Positions 17,265 through 25,762 of a DNA stretch of 64,000 bases are shown here, piece by piece (position 1 is the stretch's first letter; every line of letters starts with the position of its first letter). The stretch comes from Pseudomonas sp. (GTDB taxonomy: Bacteria > Pseudomonadota > Gammaproteobacteria > Pseudomonadales > Pseudomonadaceae): positions 1-64,000 of the forward strand of contig NZ_JAUXMX010000032.1 in assembly GCF_030683065.1 (NCBI RefSeq), in the 5' to 3' direction. The notes beneath the pieces are model-generated. The model did not search any database. It was not told the DNA's origin and saw nothing but the letters and a program-made list of their open reading frames with translations. A program made the position numbers and the translations under genes.

Positions 17265-17789
17265 ATGAAAACCCTTGTCGATCACCTCGCCCAGTACGCC
17301 GCCTATCACCGCGACCGGCGCAATATCTGCAGTCACTTCATCGGTATTCCGCTGATCGTGCTGGCGGTCGCCGTGCTGTTGTCGCGCCCTGCTGTGGAGT
17401 TGGCGGGTCTGTGGTTGTCGCCAGCGACCTTGACCGCATTGGCCGCCGCGCTGTTCTACCTGCGCCTCGATCTGCGTTTCGGCCTGTTAATGACTGTATT
17501 GCTTGGGCTTTGTCTGTGGGCGGGCGCGCTGCTGGCGCTGCAGTCGACCATGCTCTGGCTGAGCAGCGGCCTGGCACTGTTCGTCATCGGCTGGATCATT
17601 CAGTTCATCGGTCATTACTACGAGGGGCGCAAACCGGCGTTCGTCGATGATGTCATGGGCCTGGTGATCGGGCCGCTGTTTGTCGCCGCAGAGGCCGCCT
17701 TTCTGCTTGGTCTGCGCCAGGAGGTCGAGCAGGCCGTGGTGCAGCGCGCGGGGCCGACCTGCATCCGGGCGAAGCTGGCGATAGACTGA
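17265..17789 (+). CDS. Mpo1-like (DUF962) membrane protein
   Basis: A 174-residue protein with four hydrophobic segments. The N-terminus MKTLVDHLAQYAAYHRDRRN followed by SHFIGIPLIVLAV is typical of the Mpo1/YGL010w family; conserved histidines lie in HRDRRN, CSHFIGIP and QFIGHYYEGRKPA. Yeast Mpo1 is an iron-dependent dioxygenase acting on 2-hydroxy fatty acids, and the histidines are the likely metal ligands. That function is known only for eukaryotic members and is inferred here. I chose ATG 17265 because it begins at the conserved start; an in-frame ATG at 17250 is possible. It is divergent from the Crp/Fnr regulator. Confidence 0.78.
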   Translation: MKTLVDHLAQYAAYHRDRRNICSHFIGIPLIVLAVAVLLSRPAVELAGLWLSPATLTALAAALFYLRLDLRFGLLMTVLLGLCLWAGALLALQSTMLWLSSGLALFVIGWIIQFIGHYYEGRKPAFVDDVMGLVIGPLFVAAEAAFLLGLRQEVEQAVVQRAGPTCIRAKLAID

Positions 17790-17879
17790 TTTCGCCGACT
17801 CCGTTCAACGATTGATGCTCAGGCAGCCCAGGCTCACGGCCAACCTCGTTGAGCCGAGGCTGACAGTGAGCCAGGGCTG

Positions 17880-18623
17880 TCAGTTCATCGCCATCCACTG
17901 CTGGGTCAGCGCGCGGGTGTGGCGGTATACGGTCATGGGCGCAAAAGCTCGGCCGGAAGCGCTTTGCAGCGCACTGCTCTGGCTGTTGAGGTCGTTGAGC
18001 GCGGCTTTCAGGTATTCCCAGCGAACCTTCAGCTTGGCCAGGTCTGGATCGGCCTTGGCATCCAGCACAGTCAGCTCGCTATCGACAGCGGGCACCAGTT
18101 TGCGCTCGTCCTGGCCGAGGTAGGTATCGGTCTGCTCGCGGGCGATTTCAAAGTTGCCCAGATAGGCGCGGCTAAGGTACTGCACGGAGAGGTATTCGAG
18201 CTTGGCGGCCAGCTCGCTGTCGCCCTCTGGCGACAGCTGACGTGCTTCCTGCAACAGCCCCAGTAGCGCCTTGCTCAGGTCTTCCGGGTAGCGCCAGGGC
18301 ATGTCTGCTTCGTCCGGGCCAAAGGCCACACCACGGCGGATTTGAGCCACCAGTTCCTGGTGCGCGCTGCGCAGGGTATCACTGCCCTGCGGCAGGCTTT
18401 GCACCGCACCCGCCAGTGACTGCAGGTCGGCGTCGAGGGTGTCCTGGTGTTTCTTTTGGAAACCTTCGCCGCGTAACAGCATCAGGCTGCTGGTCGCCCG
18501 GCTGGCCTGAACCTGGACGTGCTCCTGCTGGCTGACCGCCTCGGCAAAAGCCAGTGGCGCGAGGCAGGCGAGGGTGCCGAGCAGGCAGAGGGAGATTTGA
18601 CGAAAGAACGGCATGTTGCGCAT
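17880..18623 (-). CDS. Exported protein of unknown function
   Basis: A 247-residue protein. The start MRNMPFFRQISLCLLGTLAC then LAPLAFA forms a clear signal peptide with cleavage likely after ALAFA-type residues near 27, so the protein should be periplasmic. The mature part is mostly helical and charged, with no cysteine and no recognised catalytic motif; it contains QASRATSSLMLLRGEGFQKK and a tail with TVYRHTRALTQQWMAMN. AAGGAG-like sequence (rc of GGGGTGCTCCTT) lies close to the start. It is on the same strand as cysA, 237 bases downstream of it, but a palindrome lies between, so it may be a separate transcript. I cannot name a family. Confidence 0.72.
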   Translation of the reverse strand: MRNMPFFRQISLCLLGTLACLAPLAFAEAVSQQEHVQVQASRATSSLMLLRGEGFQKKHQDTLDADLQSLAGAVQSLPQGSDTLRSAHQELVAQIRRGVAFGPDEADMPWRYPEDLSKALLGLLQEARQLSPEGDSELAAKLEYLSVQYLSRAYLGNFEIAREQTDTYLGQDERKLVPAVDSELTVLDAKADPDLAKLKVRWEYLKAALNDLNSQSSALQSASGRAFAPMTVYRHTRALTQQWMAMN

Positions 18624-18805
18624 TCCGGGGTGCTCCTTATTATTTTTTTGAGCAATATGGAGACAGAGTTACATATCCATCAACCGCAAGAGACTACTGC
18701 GCTCACGGCGCGCAAGCATGCCTCGAAAGAGTGATTTGGTCGCAGATGTGCCGTCAAGGAGGCGCTATCTCGCGTTGGTATGGCTCGTAGGATGTGTTGA
18801 GCGAA

Positions 18806-18837
18806 GCGATACTCATGCGGATGTGCATGAGTATCGC
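18806..18837. repeat. 12-bp perfect palindrome after cysA within GTTGAGCGAAGCGATA-type repeat
   Basis: GCGATACTCATG (806-817) and CATGAGTATCGC (826-837) with an 8-base loop. It is preceded by GTAGGATGTGTTGAGCGAA, related to repeats at 44527, 57306 and 60584. It follows the cysA stop on the minus strand and could act as a weak 3-prime-end structure, but has no T-run. Confidence 0.75.
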
Positions 18838-18860
18838 GGACTGCCAGGCGGCAGCCCCTC

Positions 18861-19844
18861 TTAAAAGGTCGGTTGCCCCGCCTTGGGCTTGAAGTACAGC
18901 GTTTCACCGCGGGCGAGGTTGGCCAGGCTGAGGTGATCCTTGGCCACTTCCGCTTCGATCGGCTCGCTCTGCCCGGCGATTTTGAGGGTCACCCGAGTGA
19001 TCGCGCCCAGCGGGCGAATATCACGCACTTCACCGGCCTGGTGGTCTTCTTCGGCCTGACGCGAAAGGTGAATCTCGTGCGGGCGGAACAGTACGTGATG
19101 ATCGTCGCCGACATACAGGCGGTTGGCATCGCCGAGGAAGTGATAGACGAAGTCGCTGGCCGGCTGTTCGTAGACCTCGCCCGGCGAGCCGATCTGCTCG
19201 ACCACGCCCTTGTTCATCACCACGATGCGATCCGCCACTTCCATGGCCTCTTCCTGGTCGTGGGTGACGAACACCGAGGTCAGGTGCACTTCTTCGTGCA
19301 GGCGCGCCAGCCAGCGGCGCAGTTCCTTGCGCACCTTGGCATCCAGCGCGCCGAAGGGTTCGTCGAGCAGCAGCACTTTCGGCTCCACCGCCAGGGCACG
19401 GGCCAGGGCGATACGCTGGCGCTGACCACCGGAAAGCTGCTCGGGGTAGCGATCCGCCAGCCAGTCGAGCTGCACCAGATCAAGCAGGTCGTGGACCTTT
19501 TTCTTGATCTGGTTTTCATTGGGCCGCTCGCCCTTGGGCTTCATGCGCAGGCCGAAGGCGACGTTGTCAAACACGCTCATGTGGCGGAACAGCGCGTAGT
19601 GCTGAAACACGAAACCGACCTTGCGGTCGCGCACATCGTGGCGCGACACGTCTTCGCCGTGGAACTGGATGCTGCCGCTGTCCGGGGTTTCCAGGCCGGC
19701 AATGATCCGCAGCAGCGTAGTCTTGCCGCAGCCGGACGGGCCGAGCAGGGCGACCAGTTCGCCACTCTGGATATTCAGGTTGATGTCGTTCAGCGCCTTG
19801 AACGCGTTGAAGTTCTTGCTGACGTTGGTGATTTCGATCGACAT
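18861..19844 (-). CDS. cysA: Sulfate/thiosulfate ABC transporter, ATP-binding protein
   Basis: A 327-residue ABC ATPase that powers sulfate and thiosulfate import with CysT and CysW. Walker A is GPSGCGKTT at 35-43. The Q-loop region is [20 protein letters not shown], the ABC signature [15 protein letters not shown], Walker [12 protein letters not shown] and the switch His in [16 protein letters not shown]. The last about 90 residues form the TOBE regulatory domain ([26 protein letters not shown]). These are the standard motifs of CysA, and the [20 protein letters not shown] start matches the family. It is the last gene of the oscA-sbp-cysT-cysW-cysA operon, two bases after cysW. Confidence 0.95.
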   Translation of the reverse strand: MSIEITNVSKNFNAFKALNDINLNIQSGELVALLGPSGCGKTTLLRIIAGLETPDSGSIQFHGEDVSRHDVRDRKVGFVFQHYALFRHMSVFDNVAFGLRMKPKGERPNENQIKKKVHDLLDLVQLDWLADRYPEQLSGGQRQRIALARALAVEPKVLLLDEPFGALDAKVRKELRRWLARLHEEVHLTSVFVTHDQEEAMEVADRIVVMNKGVVEQIGSPGEVYEQPASDFVYHFLGDANRLYVGDDHHVLFRPHEIHLSRQAEEDHQAGEVRDIRPLGAITRVTLKIAGQSEPIEAEVAKDHLSLANLARGETLYFKPKAGQPTF

Positions 19845-19846
19845 GG

Positions 19847-20719
19847 TTATTCGTCCTCAGCCTTGTGGCGCCGGCGGTTGATGCGTGATTCGCTCCACTG
19901 CTTGAGCAGCAGGATGAACAGCGCCAGGATCAGCAGCAGGCTGGCGACGCTGAAGGCAGCGACGTGGTTGTATTCGTTGTAGAGAATCTCGACATGCAGC
20001 GGCAGGGTGTTGGTGTAGCCACGGATATGCCCGGAGACCACCGACACCGCGCCGAACTCGCCCATGGCCCGTGCGGTACACAGCACCACGCCGTAGATCA
20101 GGCCCCATTTGATGTTCGGCAGGGTCACGTGCCAGAACATCTGCCAGCCATTGGCACCGAGCAGGCGCGCCGCCTCTTCTTCCTGGGTGCCCTGCTCCTG
20201 CATCAGCGGGATCAGCTCACGGGCGACGAAGGGCACGGTGACAAATACCGTGGCGAGGACGATGGCCGGCAGGGCGAAAATGATCTGGATGTCATGTTCC
20301 TGCAGCCATTCGCCGAAGAAGCCCTGGGCGCCGAACAGCAGCACGTAGACCAGCCCGGCGATCACCGGTGACACCGAGAACGGCAGGTCGATCAGGGTCA
20401 CCAGCAGGCTCTTGCCGCGAAACGCGTACTTGCTCACGCACCAGGCGGCGCAGACACCGAACACCAGGTTAAGTGGCACCGAAATGCCCACCGCAAGCAG
20501 GGTCAGCTGCAGCGCGGAAATGGCGTCGGCCTCGAAGATCGCGCCGAAGAAGGTGCCCAGGCCCTGCTTCAGCGCCTCACTGAGCACCACCAGCAAGGGC
20601 AGCAGGAGAAACAGTCCGAACACTAGCCAGGCCGCAAGGATCAGCAGCCGGCGACCCAGCACGTTGCCGCGCCGGGCGGCGTTGGCCGAGGCTGACGCGG
20701 TCAGGGTGATAGACGACAT
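19847..20719 (-). CDS. cysW: Sulfate ABC transporter permease CysW
   Basis: A 290-residue inner-membrane permease with six hydrophobic segments (first [20 protein letters not shown]). The cytoplasmic EAA loop that docks with CysA is [27 protein letters not shown]. Conserved [31 protein letters not shown] is typical of CysW. It forms the heterodimeric channel with CysT. It begins 10 bases after cysT ends and stops two bases before cysA, so the three are translationally close. Confidence 0.95.
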   Translation of the reverse strand: MSSITLTASASANAARRGNVLGRRLLILAAWLVFGLFLLLPLLVVLSEALKQGLGTFFGAIFEADAISALQLTLLAVGISVPLNLVFGVCAAWCVSKYAFRGKSLLVTLIDLPFSVSPVIAGLVYVLLFGAQGFFGEWLQEHDIQIIFALPAIVLATVFVTVPFVARELIPLMQEQGTQEEEAARLLGANGWQMFWHVTLPNIKWGLIYGVVLCTARAMGEFGAVSVVSGHIRGYTNTLPLHVEILYNEYNHVAAFSVASLLLILALFILLLKQWSESRINRRRHKAEDE

Positions 20720-20729
20720 AGCGACCTCC

Positions 20730-21548
20730 TCAGGATTTGCCGATCTGGCGCTGCAGCAGGTTGATCAGCAGCAGCAGAATGAAGGACACCACCAGCATCA
20801 GCACGCCGATGGCGGTGGCGCCGGTGTAGTCGTATTGATCAAGCTTGACCATGATCAGCAGCGGCAGGATCTCGGTCTTCATCGGCATGTTGCCGGCGAT
20901 GAAAATCACCGAGCCGTACTCGCCAACGCCACGGGCAAAGGCCAGGGAAAAGCCGGTCAGCCAGGCCGGTAACAGCGCCGGCAGCAGCACATGGCGGAAC
21001 ACCTGCCACGGCTTGGCACCCAAGCAGGCGGCCGCTTCTTCGACCTCGCGAGGGATATCAGCCAATACCGGCTGGATAGTGCGCACCACAAACGGCAGGG
21101 TGACGAAGGTCAGCGCCAGGGTGATGCCGATCGGGGTGTAGGCAATCTTGAAACCCAGGTCGGTGGCGAACTGGCCAATCAGCCCGCTGGGGGCATACAA
21201 GGCGGTCAGGGCAATACCGGCGACGGCGGTGGGCAAGGCAAAGGGCAAATCGATCATGGCCTCTATCACCTTGCGTCCTGGGAAGGTGTAACGCACCAAC
21301 GCCCAGGCCAGCAACGTACCGATGATGCCGTTGATCACGGCAGCAGCGAAGGCCGTGGCAACGCTCAACTTGAGCGCCGCCAGCACCCGCGGCGCGGAAA
21401 TAATCGCCCAGAACTCGGCCCAGGTGAGCTGAGCGGCGTGCACGAACATGGCGCCCAGGGGAATCAGCACCAATAGGCTGAGATACACCAGGGTGTAACC
21501 CAGCGTCAGCCCGAAGCCGGGTATGACGGGGGAAGTACGGCTAGACAT
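20730..21548 (-). CDS. cysT: Sulfate ABC transporter permease CysT (CysU)
   Basis: A 272-residue permease, the partner of CysW. ATG at 21548 ([20 protein letters not shown]) gives the normal family start; the frame is open 25 codons further without homology. Six membrane segments are visible. Family blocks are [38 protein letters not shown], and the EAA loop [28 protein letters not shown]. It lies 34 bases downstream of the sbp stop in the same operon. Confidence 0.95.
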   Translation of the reverse strand: MSSRTSPVIPGFGLTLGYTLVYLSLLVLIPLGAMFVHAAQLTWAEFWAIISAPRVLAALKLSVATAFAAAVINGIIGTLLAWALVRYTFPGRKVIEAMIDLPFALPTAVAGIALTALYAPSGLIGQFATDLGFKIAYTPIGITLALTFVTLPFVVRTIQPVLADIPREVEEAAACLGAKPWQVFRHVLLPALLPAWLTGFSLAFARGVGEYGSVIFIAGNMPMKTEILPLLIMVKLDQYDYTGATAIGVLMLVVSFILLLLINLLQRQIGKS

Positions 21549-21582
21549 GGCATAAACCTGTACGAGGAGTAGGGTGCGCGGG

Positions 21583-22578
21583 TCACTGGGCCTGGTAGAT
21601 CTGGTCGAACACGCCGCCATCATTGAAGAACTTCGGCTGTGCGGTTTTCCAACCGTTGAAGTCCTTGTCGATGGTCACCAGTTTCAGCGCCGGGAACTGC
21701 TTGGCGAATTCACCGGCAATGGCCTCATTACGCGGGCGGTAGAAGTGCTTGGCCGCCAGACGCTGACCTTCATCGCTGTACAGGTAGTTGAGATAGGCCT
21801 CAGCCACTTTACGCGTGCCCTTGCGCTCGACGTTCTTGTCGACCACCGCCACCGGCGGCTCGGCCAGGATCGACAGCGACGGCGCGACGATTTCGAAGTT
21901 GTCGCCACCCTCTTCCTTCAGGGCCAGGAAGGCTTCGTTTTCCCAGGCCAGCAGCACGTCGCCAATGTTGTTGTTGACGAAGGTGATGGTCGAGCCACGC
22001 GCGCCGGTGTCGAGTACCGGCACGTTCTTGTAGAGCTGGCCAACAAACGCCTGGGCCTTCTCTTCGCTGCCATATTTTTGCTGGGCGTAGGCCCAGGCGG
22101 CGAGGAAGTTCCAGCGTGCGCCGCCGGAGGTTTTCGGGTTCGGCGTGATCACCTCCACGCCCGGCTTGACCAGGTCATCCCAATCCTTGATGCCTTCGGG
22201 GTTGCCCTTGCGCACCAGGAACACAATGGTCGAGGTGTACGGCGTGCTCGATTGCGGCAGACGGCTCTGCCAGTCCTCGGGGATCAGCTTGCCGAGCTTG
22301 TACAGCTCGTCGATGTCGCCGGCCAGGGCCAGGGTCACCACGTCGGCACGCAGGCCGTCGATTACCGCACGGGCCTGTTTGCCCGAGCCGCCGTGGGATT
22401 GTTGAATAGTCAGGGCTGCGTTGCCCTGGGCTTGCCAGTGCTTATTGAAAGCAGCGTTGAACTCGCTGTACAGCTCGCGGGTCGGGTCGTAGGACACATT
22501 GAGCAGGGTCTGGGCGGCAGCTGGGCCGGCCAGCAGGGCGCCGGCCAGGGCGGCCAGGGCAAAACGGCGAATGGACAT
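21583..22578 (-). CDS. sbp: Periplasmic sulfate-binding protein
   Basis: A 331-residue solute-binding protein that captures sulfate for CysTWA. The signal peptide is [20 protein letters not shown] then AAQ. The mature protein starts with [20 protein letters not shown], the family signature. Other conserved blocks are [18 protein letters not shown] (sulfate contacts), [19 protein letters not shown] and [16 protein letters not shown] lies seven bases before the ATG, and this ribosome-binding site is complementary to two upstream leader elements (see the 21-codon leader ORF at 22627-22692), suggesting translational control. It sits between oscA and cysT. In Pseudomonas the operon is normally induced by sulfate or cysteine limitation through CysB. 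Confidence 0.95.
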   Translation of the reverse strand: MSIRRFALAALAGALLAGPAAAQTLLNVSYDPTRELYSEFNAAFNKHWQAQGNAALTIQQSHGGSGKQARAVIDGLRADVVTLALAGDIDELYKLGKLIPEDWQSRLPQSSTPYTSTIVFLVRKGNPEGIKDWDDLVKPGVEVITPNPKTSGGARWNFLAAWAYAQQKYGSEEKAQAFVGQLYKNVPVLDTGARGSTITFVNNNIGDVLLAWENEAFLALKEEGGDNFEIVAPSLSILAEPPVAVVDKNVERKGTRKVAEAYLNYLYSDEGQRLAAKHFYRPRNEAIAGEFAKQFPALKLVTIDKDFNGWKTAQPKFFNDGGVFDQIYQAQ

Positions 22579-22587
22579 GGTGCAGCT

Positions 22588-22622
22588 CCTAAAACTTGGA
22601 TTCGAGTTGTGGTTTTTTTAGG
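22588..22622 (-). promoter_or_regulatory. Possible sbp ribosome-binding-site hairpin
   Basis: Read on the minus strand, CCTAAAA (22622-22616), five bases after the short leader ORF stop, can pair with TTTTAGG (22594-22588), whose AGG is part of the sbp AGGAG. The loop is 21 bases. The AGCTGCA at 22587-22581, overlapping the same site, is complementary to the Cys codons of the leader ORF. The pairings are seen in the sequence; folding and function are inferred. Confidence 0.5.
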
Positions 22623-22626
22623 AAGG

Positions 22627-22692
22627 TCAGCTACGCATTCGCGGGCGACAGCTGCAGTACCGGTGCGTGGTCATGGTCTTGGCTCTTCTCAT
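22627..22692 (-). CDS. Candidate 21-residue cysteine-containing leader peptide upstream of sbp
   Basis: A short ORF between oscA and sbp. ATG at 22692 has GGAGGG at seven bases upstream, stronger than the site of sbp itself. The peptide is MRRAKTMTTHRYCSCRPRMRS. Codons 13-15 are TGC AGC TGT (Cys-Ser-Cys), at 22656-22648, and their bases TGCAGCT are the exact reverse complement of AGCTGCA in the sbp start region. The stop is 48 bases before the sbp ATG. A ribosome pausing at the Cys codons would hide this sequence and free sbp translation, a plausible cysteine sensor. Cysteine-rich leader ORFs controlling sulfur genes are known from actinobacteria; I do not know a described one at Pseudomonas sbp. 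It could also be a chance ORF. Confidence 0.55.
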   Translation of the reverse strand: MRRAKTMTTHRYCSCRPRMRS

Positions 22693-22746
22693 GGTCACGC
22701 CCTCCGGTGGTCCAGTCGGGCTTGTTGGGGTTATGGGTAATCTGGC

Positions 22747-22929
22747 TCAGGCGTGCTTGCCGGTCGGTGGCTGCAGACGAAACTTCTCTTTGCGCTCGAT
22801 CTGCACCACTTGGCCGTTGTGCACGGTGACTTCCACTGAGCCGAACTTCAGGCCGTGCAAGGCAGCCTGGATCTCGCGCAGAAGGCTGGCGGCGTCCTGG
22901 CCTTCAAGGTCACGAAGGGTTGCGGTCAT
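22747..22929 (-). CDS. oscA: OscA, small protein of organosulfur metabolism (YezD-like)
   Basis: A 60-residue protein. ATG at 22929 has AAGGAG seven bases upstream. The sequence MTATLRDLEGQDAASLLREI then ALHGLKFGSVEVTVHNGQVVQIERKEKFR matches the OscA/YezD small-protein family (DUF2292). OscA is needed for use of organosulfur compounds as sulfur sources in Pseudomonas and is encoded first in the sulfate-transport operon, as here. The biochemical function is unknown. It is followed after 54 bases by the candidate leader ORF and then sbp. Confidence 0.88.
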   Translation of the reverse strand: MTATLRDLEGQDAASLLREIQAALHGLKFGSVEVTVHNGQVVQIERKEKFRLQPPTGKHA

Positions 22930-23016
22930 GTTCTTGCTCCTTGGCAGGTTCCCGCTACTGGCTGCAGCAGACCCTCTGTCAGCGGGCATGGAGCGGATAC
23001 TAGGCAGGCTTATGTA

Positions 23017-23039
23017 TTCTTAAAAATACTATTTAAGAA
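23017..23039. promoter_or_regulatory. AT-rich dyad upstream of oscA, possible CysB-type site
   Basis: TTCTTAAA (23017-23024), seven bases, TTTAAGAA (23032-23039): a perfect inverted repeat in a strikingly AT-rich stretch (about 23010-23145) of an otherwise GC-rich region. A second AT-rich block (AATAATTTCTTATTC near 23110) follows. CysB binds AT-rich, poorly conserved sites before sulfur genes, so this is the natural candidate. It is about 90 bases upstream of oscA and also lies before the divergent hydrolase gene. Confidence 0.5.
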
Positions 23040-23189
23040 CATTTATATTCATTTTTTGGCATATGAGCGGCTGAAGTCCATTCCCGCAAAATTCCACTTA
23101 TGGAATAAGCAAATAATTTCTTATTCTTTTTATGGTTAGTAAGGTCTGCCTACACTGCACGCCATTGCAACCTGCGGGAGGCGCCCACG

Positions 23190-23771
23190 ATGCGCAACGA
23201 AACGATCCGTTACCTGATAGTGCCTGGCTGGCAAGGCTCGGCCGATGAGCATTGGCAAAGCCACTGGCAGCGCAGCCTGCCGAACAGTGCACGGGTGGAG
23301 CAGGCCGACTGGATGACGCCGCGTCTTGACGACTGGGTGGCCGAATTGGCGCGCAGCATCGCCAGTGATCCGCGGCCAGCCATTCTTATTGCGCATAGCC
23401 TGGGCTGCATCACCGTGGCGCACTGGGCTGCGTGTGCGCCGGTCGAGTTGTCGCGGCGGGTGCGTGGTGCCCTGTTGGTGGCGCCGGCTGATGTGCAGCG
23501 CAGCAACTGCCCGCAGGCGTTGCGGAACTTCGCGCCTATCCCGCGGCAGTTGTTGCCATTTCCTAGTCAGTTGGTGGGTTCGGACAACGACTCCGCCGCC
23601 AGCGCCGCGCGCGCGCTCGAAATGGCTGCAGACTGGGGCAGCGAGGCGGCGGTTCTGAGTGGCGCCGGGCATATCAATGTGACGTCCGGGCATTGCTATT
23701 GGGAGCAAGGCTTCGCCTATCTCTACTGCCTGCAGAGCCGCATCGCGCAACAGACTCGTCAGCGGGCCTGA
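23190..23771 (+). CDS. RBBP9/YdeN-family alpha/beta hydrolase
   Basis: A 193-residue serine hydrolase-like protein. GGGAGG lies about ten bases before the ATG. The N-terminus VPGWQGSADEHWQSHWQ is the hallmark of the RBBP9/YdeN family; the nucleophile elbow is IAHSLGC, with Ser at about residue 69. The predicted Asp is in VGSDNDSA (about 133) and the His in SGAGHIN (about 164), giving a complete triad. No signal peptide. It is divergent from oscA, sharing the AT-rich region, so it may be part of the sulfur-starvation response, but that is inference only. Substrate unknown. Confidence 0.85.
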   Translation: MRNETIRYLIVPGWQGSADEHWQSHWQRSLPNSARVEQADWMTPRLDDWVAELARSIASDPRPAILIAHSLGCITVAHWAACAPVELSRRVRGALLVAPADVQRSNCPQALRNFAPIPRQLLPFPSQLVGSDNDSAASAARALEMAADWGSEAAVLSGAGHINVTSGHCYWEQGFAYLYCLQSRIAQQTRQRA

Positions 23772-23878
23772 AGATCTTGCAGCGCGCCGGCCAGCGTCTT
23801 GAGGACGGGTGAAAAACGCTTGGCTACTGCGAGCGCCTGGAGACGCTCGGTATGTGCGCAACCGCTGAACCGCTGCGC

Positions 23879-24967
23879 TCAGTCGGACGCCAGCAGCGAG
23901 ACGGATTTGACCTGCACCCAAAGCGCCTGCTGCGCATGGATACCCAACTTGTCGAAGGAATAGCGGGTGATGCGGGCGATCATTCGCTCGTCGCCGACCC
24001 GCAGGCTGACCAGCATCTGCGCCTGGTTCGCCAGCGTCAGCCAGTGTTCGACGCTGGCCGGCAGCAGGTTGAGCAGGCTGGTGTCCCGGGCCTGCTCCAG
24101 GCTCAGGCTGACATCCCGCGCCTTGACCTTGACCCGCACCGGCTTGCCCGCGGCCAGCGGCGCGTGGGTTAGCTGCAGCATGGCGTCAGTGCCGCCCAGG
24201 CGGATGCTCAGCAGCCGATACTCCGCGTCGTAGTGGCTGACGATGCCATCGACCACGGCCTCGGCATCCTCCTCGAACAGGAAGGGCAGGTCGCTTCTGA
24301 GCAGGGTTTCCTTCAGCGGCCCGCTGGCCTGAACCCGGCCTTCGTCCAGCACCACCAGATGATCGGCCAGGCGCGCCACCTCGTCGGGCGAATGGCTGAC
24401 ATAGAGGATCGGGATGTCCAGTTCCTCATGCAAGCGCTCCAGATAGGGCAGGATTTCCTGCTTGCGCTTGAGGTCAAGAGCGGCCAATGGCTCGTCCATC
24501 AGCAGCAGGCGCGGGGCCACCGCCAAGGCGCGGGCGATAGCCACGCGCTGGCGCTCGCCGCCGGACAGCTGATCGGGATGACGTTGCAGCAGATGGCCGA
24601 TGCCGAGTAACTCGATAGCCTGCTCCAGCACCTCTGGTGGCGCATGTTTCACCCGCTTGAGGCCATAACGCAGGTTGCCCAGCACATCCAGGTGGGGAAA
24701 CAGACTGGCTTCCTGGAATACGTAACCCAGGGGCCGCTTGTGTGTCGGCCGCCAGGTTTTGCCGTCCTGCCAGACCTCGCCGGCCACGCTCAGGTAGCCG
24801 TTCGGCGCGCGCTCCAGGCCGGCGATGCAGCGCAGCAGGCTGGTCTTGCCTGAGCCGGAATGACCAAACAGCGCGCTGACCCCGCGGCCCGGCAAGCGCA
24901 CGTCCACATCGAGGGTAAATCCGGGATAGGTGAGGCAGAAACGCGCCTCGATTGCTTGCGTGGCCAT
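23879..24967 (-). CDS. modC: Molybdate ABC transporter ATP-binding protein
   Basis: A 362-residue ABC ATPase. Walker A is GHSGSGKTS at 35-43, the signature LSGGERQRVAIARAL, Walker B LLLMDEPLAALDLKRKQEIL, and switch His in LYVSHSPDEVARLADHL. The last about 70 residues are a molybdate-binding (TOBE/MOP) domain (GKPVRVKVKARDVSLSL; NLLPASVEHWLTLANQAQ). These features define ModC, the energy unit of high-affinity molybdate uptake with ModA and ModB. It starts three bases after modB ends and is last in the modABC operon. Confidence 0.94.
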   Translation of the reverse strand: MATQAIEARFCLTYPGFTLDVDVRLPGRGVSALFGHSGSGKTSLLRCIAGLERAPNGYLSVAGEVWQDGKTWRPTHKRPLGYVFQEASLFPHLDVLGNLRYGLKRVKHAPPEVLEQAIELLGIGHLLQRHPDQLSGGERQRVAIARALAVAPRLLLMDEPLAALDLKRKQEILPYLERLHEELDIPILYVSHSPDEVARLADHLVVLDEGRVQASGPLKETLLRSDLPFLFEEDAEAVVDGIVSHYDAEYRLLSIRLGGTDAMLQLTHAPLAAGKPVRVKVKARDVSLSLEQARDTSLLNLLPASVEHWLTLANQAQMLVSLRVGDERMIARITRYSFDKLGIHAQQALWVQVKSVSLLASD

Positions 24968-24970
24968 GGC

Positions 24971-25648
24971 TTATACCTTGCGTGGCTTGGGCCGCCAGGC
25001 ATAGAGCGCCAGCAGCACGACAAAGGAGAACACCAGCATCACCGCCGCCAGGCGATGGGCCTCGCCATATTGCAGGGCCTCGACATAGTCGTAGATTTGC
25101 ACCGACACCACCCGCGTCTCACCGGGCAGGTTACCGCCGAGCATCAGCACCACGCCAAACTCGCCCACGGTGTGCGCGAAGGTGAGGATGCAGGCGGTCA
25201 GATAGCCCGGCAGCGCCAGCGGCAGTACCACCGTGAAGAAGCAGTCCAGCGGCGAGGCGCGCAGGGTCGCGGCGACTTCCAGTGGGCGCTGGCCGATGGA
25301 CTCGAAGGCGCTCTGCAGCGGTTGCACCATAAAGGGCAGGGAATAGAACACCGAGGCCACCACCAGCCCCCTGAAACTGAACGGCAGCGGGTCAACGCCT
25401 AGCCAGGCGGTGAACTGCCCCACCGGCCCGGCCGGGCCCATGGTCAGCAGCAGGTAGAAACCCAGCACCGAGGGTGGCAGCACCAATGGCAGCGCCACCA
25501 CTGCGCCGATCGGGCCTTTCCAGCGCGACTGGGTGCGCGCCAGCCACCAGGCTATGGGTGTGCCCAGGAGCAGCAGGATCAGGGTGACCAGGGCCGCCAG
25601 CTTGGCAGTCAGGGCAAGCGCCTGCAGGTCTTCAGGGCTGAGAAACAT
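24971..25648 (-). CDS. modB: Molybdate ABC transporter permease
   Basis: A 225-residue permease with five to six membrane segments. The start [20 protein letters not shown] is typical of ModB. Conserved segments are [36 protein letters not shown] and the ATPase-contact loop [20 protein letters not shown]. It lies between modA (about 114 bases upstream) and modC. The 25649-25762 gap holds no gene. Confidence 0.94.
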   Translation of the reverse strand: MFLSPEDLQALALTAKLAALVTLILLLLGTPIAWWLARTQSRWKGPIGAVVALPLVLPPSVLGFYLLLTMGPAGPVGQFTAWLGVDPLPFSFRGLVVASVFYSLPFMVQPLQSAFESIGQRPLEVAATLRASPLDCFFTVVLPLALPGYLTACILTFAHTVGEFGVVLMLGGNLPGETRVVSVQIYDYVEALQYGEAHRLAAVMLVFSFVVLLALYAWRPKPRKV

Positions 25649-25762
25649 CAGTGTCTCCAGGCGGACTTCACTGGCTGTGCTTGGGCGCCAGCATCACCGA
25701 GTCGCGGGTCGCAACTTACGACCCGCCCATATAGCGGGTTGGCTCCCGGACATCGGTCGCGC

